Positions 1 to 7,362 of a stretch of DNA of 64,000 nt are shown here, one piece after another. This DNA is from Chloroflexota bacterium (GTDB lineage: Bacteria > Chloroflexota > Dehalococcoidia > Tepidiformales > Tepidiformaceae): assembly GCA_026702615.1 (NCBI GenBank), contig JAPPBY010000012.1:1-64000 (forward strand), given 5' to 3'. Position 1 is the stretch's first letter. Every line of letters starts with the position of its first letter. The notes beneath the pieces are model-generated. The model was given only the letters and a program-made list of their open reading frames with translations, had not been told where the DNA came from and made no database searches. A program made the position numbers and the translations under genes.

Positions 1-94
1 CGGAGAGGAGGGAGGCGATACGGGCCGAGTCGATGCCGTAGCGCTCGGCGAAGAACTGCTGGGCTTCCAGGGAGGGGTCGGACATGGCGGTCAT
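1..94 (-). CDS. N-terminal fragment of an unidentified protein (runs off left edge)
   Basis: About 30 codons are visible, read leftwards from an ATG at 94 (or 85, in frame) to the window edge with no stop. The visible start is MTAMSDPSLEAQQFFAERYG, followed by a short helix-like stretch. This resembles the start of TldD/PmbA-type proteins, but it is too short to call. It is divergent from the exonuclease gene to its right. No clear ribosome binding site separates the two candidate starts. Confidence 0.45.
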   Translation of the reverse strand, partial: MTAMSDPSLEAQQFFAERYGIDSARIASLLS

Positions 95-161
95 GGTAGC
101 GCGTGGCGGGCGGATAAGGCGATCACGATGCGCGCCGGCGATTTCGGTAGTCTCCGGAGTG

Positions 162-803
162 ATGGAAGCGCTGCAGACTTTCCTTGAGCCGGGGCGGCGG
201 GCGCTCGCCGCAGACGGAACGCTCCTTCCGAGGGACGAACAGCACGACGGTTCGCCCGGGCCGGCGTTGCTGGTCGTGGACCTCGAGATGAGCGGGCCGA
301 GCCCGCGCGAGCACGAGGTGATCGATGTGGGCGGCGTGCTGGCGACCGTGGGCGCGGGCTTCCCGGAGCAGGAGTCGTGGGGCGCGCGAGTGCGTCCGCT
401 GCACATCGGGACGGCGAATCTGGGGGCGCTCAAGGTGGCGGGGTACTCGGCGCGAAAGTGGCGGGATGCCGTCCCGCTCGAGGAGGCGTTCGGGCGGCTG
501 GCAGAGCTGGGCGGCGGAGCGACGATCGCAGGGTGGGGCATCGGCGGCGACATGGCGTTCCTCGCAGAAAGCGCACGCCGGACGGACACGCCGTGGCCTT
601 TCGCGGACGTGGCGATCGACGTGCAGCTGATCGCGCGGAGGCTGCTCGGCAGGGACGAGGTGGACCGCTTCAACCTGGGTCACGTGGCCGACCGGCTGGG
701 GATCGGGCGGCTCGGGGAACACACCGCTCTGGCGGACGCCTACGCGACCTACGACGTGCTGGTGAAGCTGGCGGAGCGAGCGGGCCTGGGCGGCAGTCCT
801 TGA
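162..803 (+). CDS. DEDDh-type 3'-5' exonuclease (RNase H-fold)
   Basis: This is a probable 3'-5' exonuclease of the DnaQ/RNase T fold, acting on DNA or RNA in the cytoplasm. The first acidic motif appears as VVDLEMSG about 40 residues in. A central aspartate follows in GIGGDMAFL, and the C-terminal HTALADAYATYDV carries the His and Asp of the DEDDh signature. The start at 162 fits the domain better than the longer upstream reading, and a TAGTCT box (148-153) lies 8 nt before it. Specificity (oligoribonuclease, proofreading subunit or other) cannot be told. The stop codon overlaps the -35 of the riboflavin operon promoter. Confidence 0.75.
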   Translation: MEALQTFLEPGRRALAADGTLLPRDEQHDGSPGPALLVVDLEMSGPSPREHEVIDVGGVLATVGAGFPEQESWGARVRPLHIGTANLGALKVAGYSARKWRDAVPLEEAFGRLAELGGGATIAGWGIGGDMAFLAESARRTDTPWPFADVAIDVQLIARRLLGRDEVDRFNLGHVADRLGIGRLGEHTALADAYATYDVLVKLAERAGLGGSP

Positions 804-828
804 CAATGGCAATCCTGACCCTAACGAT
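800..828 (+). promoter_or_regulatory. Probable promoter of the riboflavin operon
   Basis: A perfect TTGACA (800-805) overlaps the stop codon of the exonuclease. A weaker -10-like TAACGA (822-827) follows at 16 nt. Transcription from here would begin just upstream of the FMN riboswitch, as expected for a riboswitch leader. Confidence 0.5.
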
Positions 829-837
829 CGGGGCGAC

Positions 838-951
838 GTTCTCGGGGCGAGGTGAAAATCCTCACCGGCGGTGAAAGCCCGCGACTCCGCTTCGGTGGAT
901 TGATCCGGTGGAATTCCGGGGCCGACGGTCAAAGTCCGGATGGGAGAGAAC
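838..951 (+). ncRNA. FMN riboswitch (RFN element)
   Basis: The conserved RFN blocks are all present and in order: GGGGCGAGGTGAAAATCCTC, ACCGGCGGTGA, AGCCCGCGA, GATCCGGTGGAATTCCGG, GCCGACGGTCAAAGTCCGGA and TGGGAGAGAAC. The closing helix P1 pairs GTTCTC (838-843) with GAGAAC (946-951). FMN riboswitches turn off riboflavin genes when FMN is plentiful, and ribE-ribBA-ribH follow directly. Confidence 0.95.
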
Positions 952-1000
952 GGCCGAGCGGCCGCCGCTGGCGGCAAGCCGCTGGTATCGCCTTTCCCGT

Positions 1001-1041
1001 CATCCCGGGCGCGTTGAGTCGCACGAGCGCGAGGCGGGATG
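1001..1041 (+). promoter_or_regulatory. Start-codon sequestering hairpin of the FMN riboswitch
   Basis: CATCCCG (1001-1007) is the exact reverse complement of CGGGATG (1035-1041), which contains the ribE start codon and the bases just before it. The hairpin would hide the ribE start, so the riboswitch probably acts on translation. No U-run follows that would suggest an intrinsic terminator. Confidence 0.6.
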
Positions 1042-1638
1042 TTCACCGGCATCATCGAAGAGCTTGGCACCGTCCTCGAAAGCGGGGAGGGCCGCCTGCT
1101 GATCCGCGCGCCCATGGTCGTGAGCGATTCCGCGCTGGGGGACTCCATCGCCATCAATGGCGTCGATCTGACGGTGGCGGAGATGGCGGACGACACATTC
1201 TTCGCGAACCTGATGCCCGAAACGTACCGGCGTTCGGCGCTGGGCGACCTCCACGCGGGCGACCGCGTGAACCTCGAACGGAGTGTGCGGCCCAACGACC
1301 GGCTGAGCGGCCATATCGTGCGCGGCGTGACCGAGGGAGTCGGGGAGATCGCCAGCATCACGCCCGAAGGGGAAGCGCTCCTCGTGCAGGTCACCGCGCC
1401 TCCGGAGCTGCTGCGCTACACCGTCGTGAAGGGGCCGGTCTGCATCGACGGGGTAAGCCTCACGATCATCGCGAAGGACGAGACGTCGCTGATGGTATCG
1501 CTGGTGCAGTACACACAGGAGCACACGAACCTCGTCAGCCGGGGAGTTGGGGCGAAGGTGAACCTCGAGACCGACATCCTGGCGCGGTACGTCGAGCAGT
1601 TCGTGGCGGAGCGCGAGGCGGCGGGGGAACCCGCATGA
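1039..1638 (+). CDS. ribE: Riboflavin synthase, alpha chain
   Basis: It converts two molecules of 6,7-dimethyl-8-ribityllumazine to riboflavin in the cytoplasm. The N-terminus MFTGIIEELGTV is the hallmark of the family. Two lumazine-binding beta-barrel repeats are visible (roughly 1-95 and 96-190), with repeat motifs such as SIAINGVDLTV and VCIDGVSLTI. The length of 199 residues is normal. It is first in an operon controlled by the FMN riboswitch, and its start codon lies in the sequestering hairpin. Its stop overlaps the ribBA start (ATGA), so the two are probably translationally coupled. Confidence 0.97.
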   Translation: MFTGIIEELGTVLESGEGRLLIRAPMVVSDSALGDSIAINGVDLTVAEMADDTFFANLMPETYRRSALGDLHAGDRVNLERSVRPNDRLSGHIVRGVTEGVGEIASITPEGEALLVQVTAPPELLRYTVVKGPVCIDGVSLTIIAKDETSLMVSLVQYTQEHTNLVSRGVGAKVNLETDILARYVEQFVAEREAAGEPA

Positions 1639-2882
1639 CCGAAGTGAGGGATCCCGTGTCCGTCAGCGTGGAAGAGGCGATGGAGGAGTACCGCCAGGGC
1701 AAGTTCGTCATCATCGCGGACGACGAGGACCGCGAGAACGAGGGAGACCTGACGATTCCGGCCGAGTGCGTGACGCCGGAGACGATCAACTTCATGGCGC
1801 GGTATGCGCGGGGGCTGATCTGCATCGCCCTCTCGGCGGAGCGGGTGGACGAGCTGCGACTGCCGATGATGGTGGAGGAGCGCACGAACGACTCGCCCTT
1901 CGGGACGCCGTTCACGGTGTCGGTGGAGGCGCGCACGGGGGTCTCGACGGGAATCAGCGCGGCAGACCGGGCACGGACGGTGCAGGTGCTGCTCGACCCG
2001 GAGACGGGCCCCGACGACCTCGTGCGGCCGGGGCACATGTTCCCGCTGCGGGCGCACGAAGGCGGCGTGCTCGTGCGGGCGGGACAGACCGAAGCGAGCG
2101 TCGACCTCTGCCGTCTGGCGGGGATGCGTCCGGCGGCGGTGATCTGCGAGATCATGAAGGGGGACGGGGAGATGGCGCGGATGCCGGAGCTGCAGCGCTT
2201 CGCCCGCCGCCACGGCCTGAAGATCCTGACGACGAACGAGATCATCAAGTACCGCCTGAAGAACGAGCGGCTGGTGCAGCGCGTGGCGGAGACGCACCTG
2301 CCGACGCCGATGGGGGAGATGGCGATCGTCGCCTACCAGGCGAAGTACGCGAGCGAGGAAGAAGTGGCGGTGGTGAAGGGCAGCATCGACCCGGATGAGC
2401 CGGTGCTCGTGCGCGTCCACGACCAGTGCTTCACGGGCGACGTGCTGCACTCGATGCGCTGCGACTGCGGCGAGCAGAAGGACCTGGCGCTGAAGCTGAT
2501 CGGCGAGCAGGGGGGCGTCTTCCTGTACCTGCGGCAGGAGGGGCGGGGCATCGGGCTGCACAACAAGCTGCGCGCCTACCGGCTACAAGACGACGGCCTC
2601 GACACGGTCGAGGCGAACCTGGCGCTGGGCTTCCCCGCGGACGGGCGGGACTACGGCATCGCGATGCAGATCCTGCTCGACCTCGGGGTGCGCAAGCTGC
2701 GCCTGCTCACGAACAACCCGGACAAACTGGCGGGGCTCGAGGGGTACGGGCTGGAGGTGGTGGAGCGCGTGCCGCTGGAGGTACCGCCCAACCGGTTCAA
2801 CTTCGACTACCTGGAGACGAAGCGGCGGCGTATGGGCCACCTCCTCGACCAACTCGACAATGTGCCGGAGGACGAGGCGTGA
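1635..2882 (+). CDS. ribBA: Bifunctional DHBP synthase / GTP cyclohydrolase II
   Basis: The N-terminal half (about 1-205) makes 3,4-dihydroxy-2-butanone 4-phosphate from ribulose 5-phosphate and carries the acidic DDEDRENEGD motif. The C-terminal half (about 210-400) opens GTP and carries the zinc site in CFTGDVLHSMRCDCGEQ, followed by RQEGRGIGL and LLTNNPDK. The ATG at 1635 is preferred because it forms a 4-bp ATGA overlap with ribE and begins the RibB domain; the reading frame is open far upstream but only through the riboswitch. The 415-residue length is typical. It feeds both branches of riboflavin synthesis; ribD is not in this window. Confidence 0.96.
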   Translation: MTEVRDPVSVSVEEAMEEYRQGKFVIIADDEDRENEGDLTIPAECVTPETINFMARYARGLICIALSAERVDELRLPMMVEERTNDSPFGTPFTVSVEARTGVSTGISAADRARTVQVLLDPETGPDDLVRPGHMFPLRAHEGGVLVRAGQTEASVDLCRLAGMRPAAVICEIMKGDGEMARMPELQRFARRHGLKILTTNEIIKYRLKNERLVQRVAETHLPTPMGEMAIVAYQAKYASEEEVAVVKGSIDPDEPVLVRVHDQCFTGDVLHSMRCDCGEQKDLALKLIGEQGGVFLYLRQEGRGIGLHNKLRAYRLQDDGLDTVEANLALGFPADGRDYGIAMQILLDLGVRKLRLLTNNPDKLAGLEGYGLEVVERVPLEVPPNRFNFDYLETKRRRMGHLLDQLDNVPEDEA

Positions 2883-3343
2883 ACGAGCTCGCCGCGGACA
2901 GCAACGGGGAGGGGCTGCGCGTCTGCATCGTGGTGGCGCAGTGGAACGCGTCCGTGACGTACAAGCTGCTGGACGGGGCGAAGGCGGGGCTGGGAGAACG
3001 GGGGGTGCGTCCGGACGACATCACGGTGGCGTGGGTGCCTGGCTCGTTCGAGGTGCCGCCGGCGACTCGGTGGGCAGCGGAGTCGGGGAACTACGACGCG
3101 GTGATTGCTATCGGGACGGTGATCCGGGGGGAGACGGACCACTACGAGCACATTGCGGGGCAGGCGGCCGCGGGCATCATGGAGACCTCGCAGGAGACGG
3201 GCGTGCCGGTCGCCTTTGGCGTGCTGACGTGTGACACGGCGGAACAGGCGCTCGACCGGGCGGGCGGGAAGCACGGAAACAAGGGCGAGGAAGCGGCGGA
3301 GGCGGCGATCCAGATGGCGCGGCTGCGGGAGCGACTCGCCTAG
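2879..3343 (+). CDS. ribH: 6,7-dimethyl-8-ribityllumazine synthase
   Basis: It condenses the RibB product with the pyrimidine intermediate to give lumazine, the substrate of RibE. Recognisable motifs are VPGSFEVP, the catalytic loop VIRGETDHYEHI with its histidine, and FGVLTCDTAEQA followed by GGKHGNKGEEAAEAA. The GTG start at 2879 overlaps the ribBA stop by 4 bp, giving 154 residues, normal for the family. It is the last gene of the riboflavin operon. Its stop codon shares a CTAG palindrome with the convergent gene's stop. Confidence 0.96.
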   Translation: MNELAADSNGEGLRVCIVVAQWNASVTYKLLDGAKAGLGERGVRPDDITVAWVPGSFEVPPATRWAAESGNYDAVIAIGTVIRGETDHYEHIAGQAAAGIMETSQETGVPVAFGVLTCDTAEQALDRAGGKHGNKGEEAAEAAIQMARLRERLA

Positions 3344-4170
3344 CGCGGCTGGAGATAGAGTTCAGCGGCCCAGCCGTTGACCTCGGGGGCTGCGATCAAC
3401 CACCAGGTCAGGTTGCCCTGCTCGACGGGCCCCTCCAGCACGGTCACGATCGTGCCGTCGGCGATGCAGTCGAGTATTTGACCCTCGATGTCGGCCTCGG
3501 CGCGGACGTTGAGGCAACTGTCGGTTCCGGCGACGACGGCGCCATCGCCGGGGCTGAAGCGGGCGGCGGGCCCCGCGACGGTCGGAGGGGGTGTGGGGGT
3601 GGGCTCCGGGGTCGAGGGGACCGCGGTGGCGGTCGGGACCGGCGTAGCGGGGGCGGGAGTCGGGGTGGCCTCGACCGTGGCCACGGGAACGGCGGGCTGT
3701 TCGCCGCCCCCATCGCCGCTGAAGCGGTCGATGCCCCAGACGATCCCATACGCGATGGCGGCGGCGATGACGAACCCGAGGGGGACGTACCAGAAGCGGG
3801 CGATGCCACCGGACTGGCGGGCGCCGCGAGCGCCGCGGCCGTCGAGGTCGATGGAGCCGATGTTGCGAGGGCGGCCGACCGCCTGCCGTTCCGGCACCGG
3901 GTCCGTAACGGGTGGGGGGGTGGCGACGGGCGGCGGGGCAGGGGGCGTCCTCGGGGCGGACGGGCGGCTTGCCGACGGGGGCGGGGGGACGCCGCCAAAG
4001 GTGCGGGGAAGGGGTTGGCCTTCGCAGTCGGCGGCGGTCGCGCAGCCGTCGATTTCGATCCAGCAGGCAGGGTGGTGGACTGCGTTGCAGCCGGAGCACT
4101 GAAGCACCGGCTCGCCCGCAAAGAAGGCGACTCCGCAGACAGGACAGAGCCGGTGAGAAGGCTGGGTCAA
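3340..4170 (-). CDS. Membrane protein with N-terminal zinc finger and C-terminal SH3-like domain
   Basis: The start is taken at a TTG (4168-4170) because an AGGAG lies 7 nt before it and the zinc finger follows at once; an in-frame start at 4248 is also open. The N-terminus has a cysteine/histidine cluster (CPVCG...CSGCNAVHHPACW) of the RING/PHD-like type. A proline-rich linker follows, then one membrane helix (FWYVPLGFVIAAAIAYGIVW) and a Thr/Pro linker. The C-terminal bacterial SH3-like domain reads LNVRAEA...GWAAELYL. The likely layout is a cytoplasmic finger and an extracytoplasmic SH3 domain. Function is unknown; similar architectures occur in Chloroflexota. Confidence 0.75.
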   Translation of the reverse strand: MTQPSHRLCPVCGVAFFAGEPVLQCSGCNAVHHPACWIEIDGCATAADCEGQPLPRTFGGVPPPPSASRPSAPRTPPAPPPVATPPPVTDPVPERQAVGRPRNIGSIDLDGRGARGARQSGGIARFWYVPLGFVIAAAIAYGIVWGIDRFSGDGGGEQPAVPVATVEATPTPAPATPVPTATAVPSTPEPTPTPPPTVAGPAARFSPGDGAVVAGTDSCLNVRAEADIEGQILDCIADGTIVTVLEGPVEQGNLTWWLIAAPEVNGWAAELYLQPR

Positions 4171-4251
4171 GGCCAAGCTCCTGCCTCGCAGTATCGAGCG
4201 GCTCGTGACGTCCGGCAAGGCATGTGCTGGCCCGCGCCGTAAACGCACGAG

Positions 4252-4257
4252 TAGGCT
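4252..4257 (+). promoter_or_regulatory. -10-like box upstream of the Nudix gene
   Basis: TAGGCT lies 23 nt before the Nudix start codon. It matches the TANNNT pattern seen before many genes in this window. No convincing -35 is seen. Confidence 0.35.
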
Positions 4258-4280
4258 CCGTGCGTGCCGGGGAGGACTCG

Positions 4281-4694
4281 ATGAGCGCGAAGCGGCGACC
4301 GACGGTAGGGGTGGCGGTCATCGTGCGCGACGAATCCGGCCGGGTGCTGCTGGGGAAGCGGGCGGTGGGCTGGGGCGCGGGTGAGTGGTGCATCCCGTGC
4401 GGCTCGCTGGAGTGGGGGGAGGACGTGCGGGCGGGCGCCGAGCGGGAGCTGCTGGAGGAGACCGGCCTGCGGGCGCGGGCGGGGGAGGTGGTGGCGGTGC
4501 ACTCGAACTTCCACGACCCGGAGCGGCTGACGGTCGGCGTCTGGTTCGCGGGGAAGGACGTCGAGGGTGAGCCGGTTCCCGCCGACGGGGAGCTGAGCGA
4601 GATTCGCTACTTCGATTCCGCCGAGCCGCCGCCGCTCGCGTTCCCGACGGACGCGCTCGTGCTCGCGCAGCTTGCGGCGGAGGGGTCGGGCTAG
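4281..4694 (+). CDS. Nudix hydrolase
   Basis: It hydrolyses a nucleoside diphosphate linked to another moiety; the substrate is unknown. The Nudix box is complete (G-SLEWG-E-DVRAGAE-RELLEETGL), with the metal-binding REXXEE core. The 137-residue length is that of a single-domain Nudix enzyme. The start at 4281 is chosen for the GGAGGA at 4271-4276. The C-terminal WFAGKDVEGEPVPADGE resembles Nudix proteins annotated as ADP-ribose or 8-oxo-dGTP hydrolases, without deciding between them. Confidence 0.88.
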   Translation: MSAKRRPTVGVAVIVRDESGRVLLGKRAVGWGAGEWCIPCGSLEWGEDVRAGAERELLEETGLRARAGEVVAVHSNFHDPERLTVGVWFAGKDVEGEPVPADGELSEIRYFDSAEPPPLAFPTDALVLAQLAAEGSG

Positions 4695-4709
4695 CGCACG
4701 GGGCCGAAC

Positions 4710-5423
4710 CTACGGAACCGTAATCTTGACCTGGAAGCTCGCGCCGCAACTCAAGCACTCCGGCGCACCTGCAGGATCAAGGGCGTCGCCACAGTAAGGG
4801 CAGAAGCGGGCCAGGGTCTCGGACGGCTCGCCGTCCCCTTCGGACCCTTCCAGGCGGCGCAACACGGGCAGTGCAATCGTCGTTGCAATGAGCAGCACGA
4901 CCAGGGTCCCGCTCAAGCGCGCAAGCGGTTCGTTTTCGCTGAGCGCCTCCCACCAGATCGCCAGAACCGCAAGAGTCGTGACCATCGTGTTCATCGCGTA
5001 CGCGACTACCGGCACGAACCGGTAGCGAGCAGTCAACACGAACAGGGCGACAAAGCTGGCATGCGCGGCCGCTACTGCAGGCGTGCTGACAGTGCTGAGC
5101 GACTTCCAATAGGGCGCATTGTCGAGGTCCGCACCCTCCCAGATCGCGAAGAGCGTCAACACCGCGGAGACGAGGACGAACGCAATGCCGGCAGGCGGCA
5201 CGAATCCCAGGCGCCCACGCTCCCAGGCGGCGGCGCAGATCAGGGCGATGGCGCTCGTGCCGAACACGGTGAGCGAGGTGCCGAGCAGCCTGGCCTCGGT
5301 CTCCTCGAACTCGCCCACGATGACCACGTAGCAGCCCATCACGGCGCTGACGGCGAGTGAGGTAAGCGTGATCAGGAGGGCGCCACGGCGCAGGGCTCGG
5401 CGACGACCTCGCGAGGGGCTCAC
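4710..5423 (-). CDS. Polytopic membrane protein with C-terminal zinc ribbon
   Basis: No family was recognised. Six hydrophobic segments are visible between about residues 15 and 205, starting with ALLITLTSLAVSAVMGCYVV. A short soluble tail follows with two CxxC knuckles (CPYCG and CLSCG) typical of a zinc ribbon. The gene converges on the Nudix gene with a 15-bp gap. It may belong with the other zinc-ribbon membrane protein at 3340-4170, but nothing else links them. Confidence 0.7.
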   Translation of the reverse strand: MSPSRGRRRALRRGALLITLTSLAVSAVMGCYVVIVGEFEETEARLLGTSLTVFGTSAIALICAAAWERGRLGFVPPAGIAFVLVSAVLTLFAIWEGADLDNAPYWKSLSTVSTPAVAAAHASFVALFVLTARYRFVPVVAYAMNTMVTTLAVLAIWWEALSENEPLARLSGTLVVLLIATTIALPVLRRLEGSEGDGEPSETLARFCPYCGDALDPAGAPECLSCGASFQVKITVP

Positions 5424-5436
5424 GACCGCAGTCTAC

Positions 5437-5832
5437 TTAGCGCACGGGGCCGAAGCGGGCGGGGGGCCAGTAGCGCCAGAGAACGCGCCCGGTAAGGGCG
5501 TCCGGGGGAAGGGGGCCGAAGGTGCGGCTGTCGGTGCTCTCGTCCCGGTTATCGCCCAGCAGCACGACGGCGCCTCCTGGTTCGAGGGCGGCGACACGCT
5601 TGGCGATGACGCGGGAAGGCTCGCGCGGGTCCCGGGCGAGGGCGATGTCGCCGGGTTCAGGCAGACGACGGGAGTAGGCGAGCTTATCGACGACCACATA
5701 GTCGCCGGCTGCGAGGGCGGGGGTCATGCTCCCGCCCGTGATGGCGTAGCGGGACAGACGCCAGCGGGCGAGCGCGACGAGCGCCGCGCCCGCGGCGACG
5801 ATGGCGAGGGCGTTCCGGACCGGCGTTCGTGC
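5437..5832 (-). CDS. sodX: S26 signal peptidase-like NiSOD maturation protease, without a canonical start codon
   Basis: This is a type I signal peptidase-like enzyme, expected to cleave the NiSOD propeptide. Visible in order are a membrane helix (NALAIVAAGAALVALARW), the serine-nucleophile motif ITGGSMTPAL, the lysine motif VIAKRV and the box GDNRDESTDSR. The frame begins immediately after the sodN stop (TAG, 5833-5835) and in the same frame. No ATG, GTG or TTG occurs between that stop and the ATG at 5727, which lies just after the catalytic serine. A start at 5727 would give a 96-residue protein with neither nucleophile nor anchor. Translation must use a near-cognate start, read through TAG, or the gene is damaged. 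Confidence 0.8.
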   Translation of the reverse strand, partial: ARTPVRNALAIVAAGAALVALARWRLSRYAITGGSMTPALAAGDYVVVDKLAYSRRLPEPGDIALARDPREPSRVIAKRVAALEPGGAVVLLGDNRDESTDSRTFGPLPPDALTGRVLWRYWPPARFGPVR

Positions 5833-6279
5833 CTAGCCGGCGGTGTAGAAGGGAACGTCGTCGCGGCTCTTGGAGGCCCAGAAGATGTTGTGGATCTCGC
5901 CGATGGCATCGACCAGGGCCTGGGCGGCGTCGACGTTCACCTCGACCTTGTTCTGGGAGCAGAGCTTGGCCGCGTTCCAGAACGTGTCGTGGATGCCGGG
6001 GTTGGCCTCGAGGTGGGGCGGCTTGAAGTAGTCGGTCCAGAGGATGAGCAACTCCTGCTTGGCCAACTGGGCCTGCTCCTCCTTGATGGCGATGAAGCGG
6101 CTCCGGGTGTTCTCGGTGGCAAGGTCGTTCCCGTCGCCGAGGTCGACGAGCTTCTTGGCCATGGAGAGGACGGCTTCGGCGGCGATGCGCGCCGAGGCGG
6201 GGTCATACACGCCGCAGGGGCCGTCGCAGTGGGCGGAGGCGGTGAGGGAGGGGCGGAGGATGCGGTCGAGCAGGCTCAT
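5833..6279 (-). CDS. sodN: Nickel-dependent superoxide dismutase
   Basis: It dismutates superoxide using nickel held by an N-terminal hook. The propeptide MSLLDRILRPSLTASA is followed by the mature N-terminus HCDGPCGVYDP, with His1, Cys2 and Cys6 as nickel ligands. The remainder is the four-helix core. The 148-residue length is close to other NiSOD precursors. A strong AAGGAG lies 5 nt before the ATG. The peptidase gene (sodX) follows on the same strand, as in known sodN-sodX pairs, and shares its reading frame. The active site forms only after the propeptide is cut. Confidence 0.97.
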   Translation of the reverse strand: MSLLDRILRPSLTASAHCDGPCGVYDPASARIAAEAVLSMAKKLVDLGDGNDLATENTRSRFIAIKEEQAQLAKQELLILWTDYFKPPHLEANPGIHDTFWNAAKLCSQNKVEVNVDAAQALVDAIGEIHNIFWASKSRDDVPFYTAG

Positions 6280-6343
6280 GGGAGCTCCTTTACGGGCAGG
6301 TGTTTCGGCGGGGGAGTATAGCGGGGCGGCAGGTTATCCGCGC

Positions 6344-7273
6344 TCAGGAGAGCTGGTCGCTGAGCTCGGTGAGGCGGGCGGCCTCGGCATCGCTGATGGC
6401 GAAGTCGATGGCTCCGGCGTTCTCCCGCGCCTGGCGGGCGTGGCGGGCGCCGGGGATGGGCAGGACGTTCTCCTGGCGGGCGAGCCAGTTGATGGCGACC
6501 TGAGCCGACGACCGACCGTGCGTCTGGCCGATCTCGTCGAGGGCCTGGAGGAGGGGCTCGACGCGCTCGGGGTTGCGGAAGGAACCGCTGAAGCGGCGGG
6601 CGCCGCGAGCCTGCCGGCCGCCGGCACGGTACTTGCCGGTGAGCATCCCGCTGGCGAGGGGGAAGTAGGCGATGAGGGTGACGTCCAGCTCGCGGCAGGC
6701 ATCGAGGAGGCCGTTCCGTTCGGGATTGCGGTTGAGGAGGCTGTAGTTGACCTGGTTCGAGACGAGGGGCACGCCGCGTCGCGCGAGGGCGGCGTGGGCA
6801 GTGCGCATCTGGGCGGCGCTGTAGTTGCTGACACCGGCGTAGCGGATACGACCCTGCTCGGCGGCGTCGGCGAGGCGGTTCATGAGGCTGGGGATGCGGA
6901 GGAGGGTAATGGGGAAGTGGATCTGGTAGAGGTCGACGGTCTCGCGCTGGAGACGGTCCAGGCTGGCATCGAGGGCGCGGTGCAGAGAGCCGCTGGTGAG
7001 GCGCCAGGGAAGGGGCGCGAACTTGGTGGCGACGAAGGCCGAGGCGTCGCTTCCGGCGAGGGCGCGGCCGAGGGCGCGCTCGGATGCGCCGCTGTTGTAG
7101 ATCTCGGCGGTGTCGAAGAGGTTCACGCCCGAGGCGAGGGCAGACTCGACGGCGGCGGCGGGGTTGGTGGAGTCGGGGGTTGTGCCGGCTTCGTCCTTCC
7201 AGGAGTTCGTGCCCACGCCAAGGGGGCGGACGAGGAGGTCGGTGGGGCCGAGGGGCATGTCGGGAAGGGACAT
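6344..7273 (-). CDS. Aldo/keto reductase
   Basis: A probable NADP(H)-dependent oxidoreductase of the AKR superfamily (TIM barrel). The catalytic set is visible: Asp and Tyr in LFDTAEIYNSGASERALG, Lys in FVATKFAP and His in VDLYQIHFP. The C-terminal cofactor-binding part reads LPIPGARHARQARENAGAID. The 309-residue length is normal. Substrate is unknown. A TACACT box (7280-7285, minus strand) sits 6 nt before the ATG and no Shine-Dalgarno is seen, which suggests a leaderless transcript. Confidence 0.9.
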   Translation of the reverse strand: MSLPDMPLGPTDLLVRPLGVGTNSWKDEAGTTPDSTNPAAAVESALASGVNLFDTAEIYNSGASERALGRALAGSDASAFVATKFAPLPWRLTSGSLHRALDASLDRLQRETVDLYQIHFPITLLRIPSLMNRLADAAEQGRIRYAGVSNYSAAQMRTAHAALARRGVPLVSNQVNYSLLNRNPERNGLLDACRELDVTLIAYFPLASGMLTGKYRAGGRQARGARRFSGSFRNPERVEPLLQALDEIGQTHGRSSAQVAINWLARQENVLPIPGARHARQARENAGAIDFAISDAEAARLTELSDQLS

Positions 7274-7279
7274 GGCGAG

Positions 7280-7285
7280 AGTGTA
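7280..7285 (-). promoter_or_regulatory. -10-like box placed for leaderless transcription of the aldo/keto reductase
   Basis: TACACT on the minus strand leaves only 6 nt to the ATG at 7273, so a transcript would begin at or next to the start codon. Confidence 0.4.
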
Positions 7286-7347
7286 GTGGGCGCGGGAGGG
7301 GAGTCCCAGCCGTGGGGCGCCAGCTTGCGGGCCATGGGAGCCAAACT

Positions 7348-7353
7348 TAGGAT
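7348..7353 (+). promoter_or_regulatory. -10-like box of the ferredoxin gene
   Basis: TAGGAT lies 9 nt before the ATG at 7363. A G-rich stretch between box and start could act as a weak ribosome binding site only if transcription began further upstream. Confidence 0.4.
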
Positions 7354-7362
7354 CGAGGGGCG

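Noticed and set aside
123-1394. Long minus-strand frame opposite the exonuclease, riboswitch and ribE
   Set aside because: It covers a certain riboswitch and gene, is low-complexity and has no recognisable domain.
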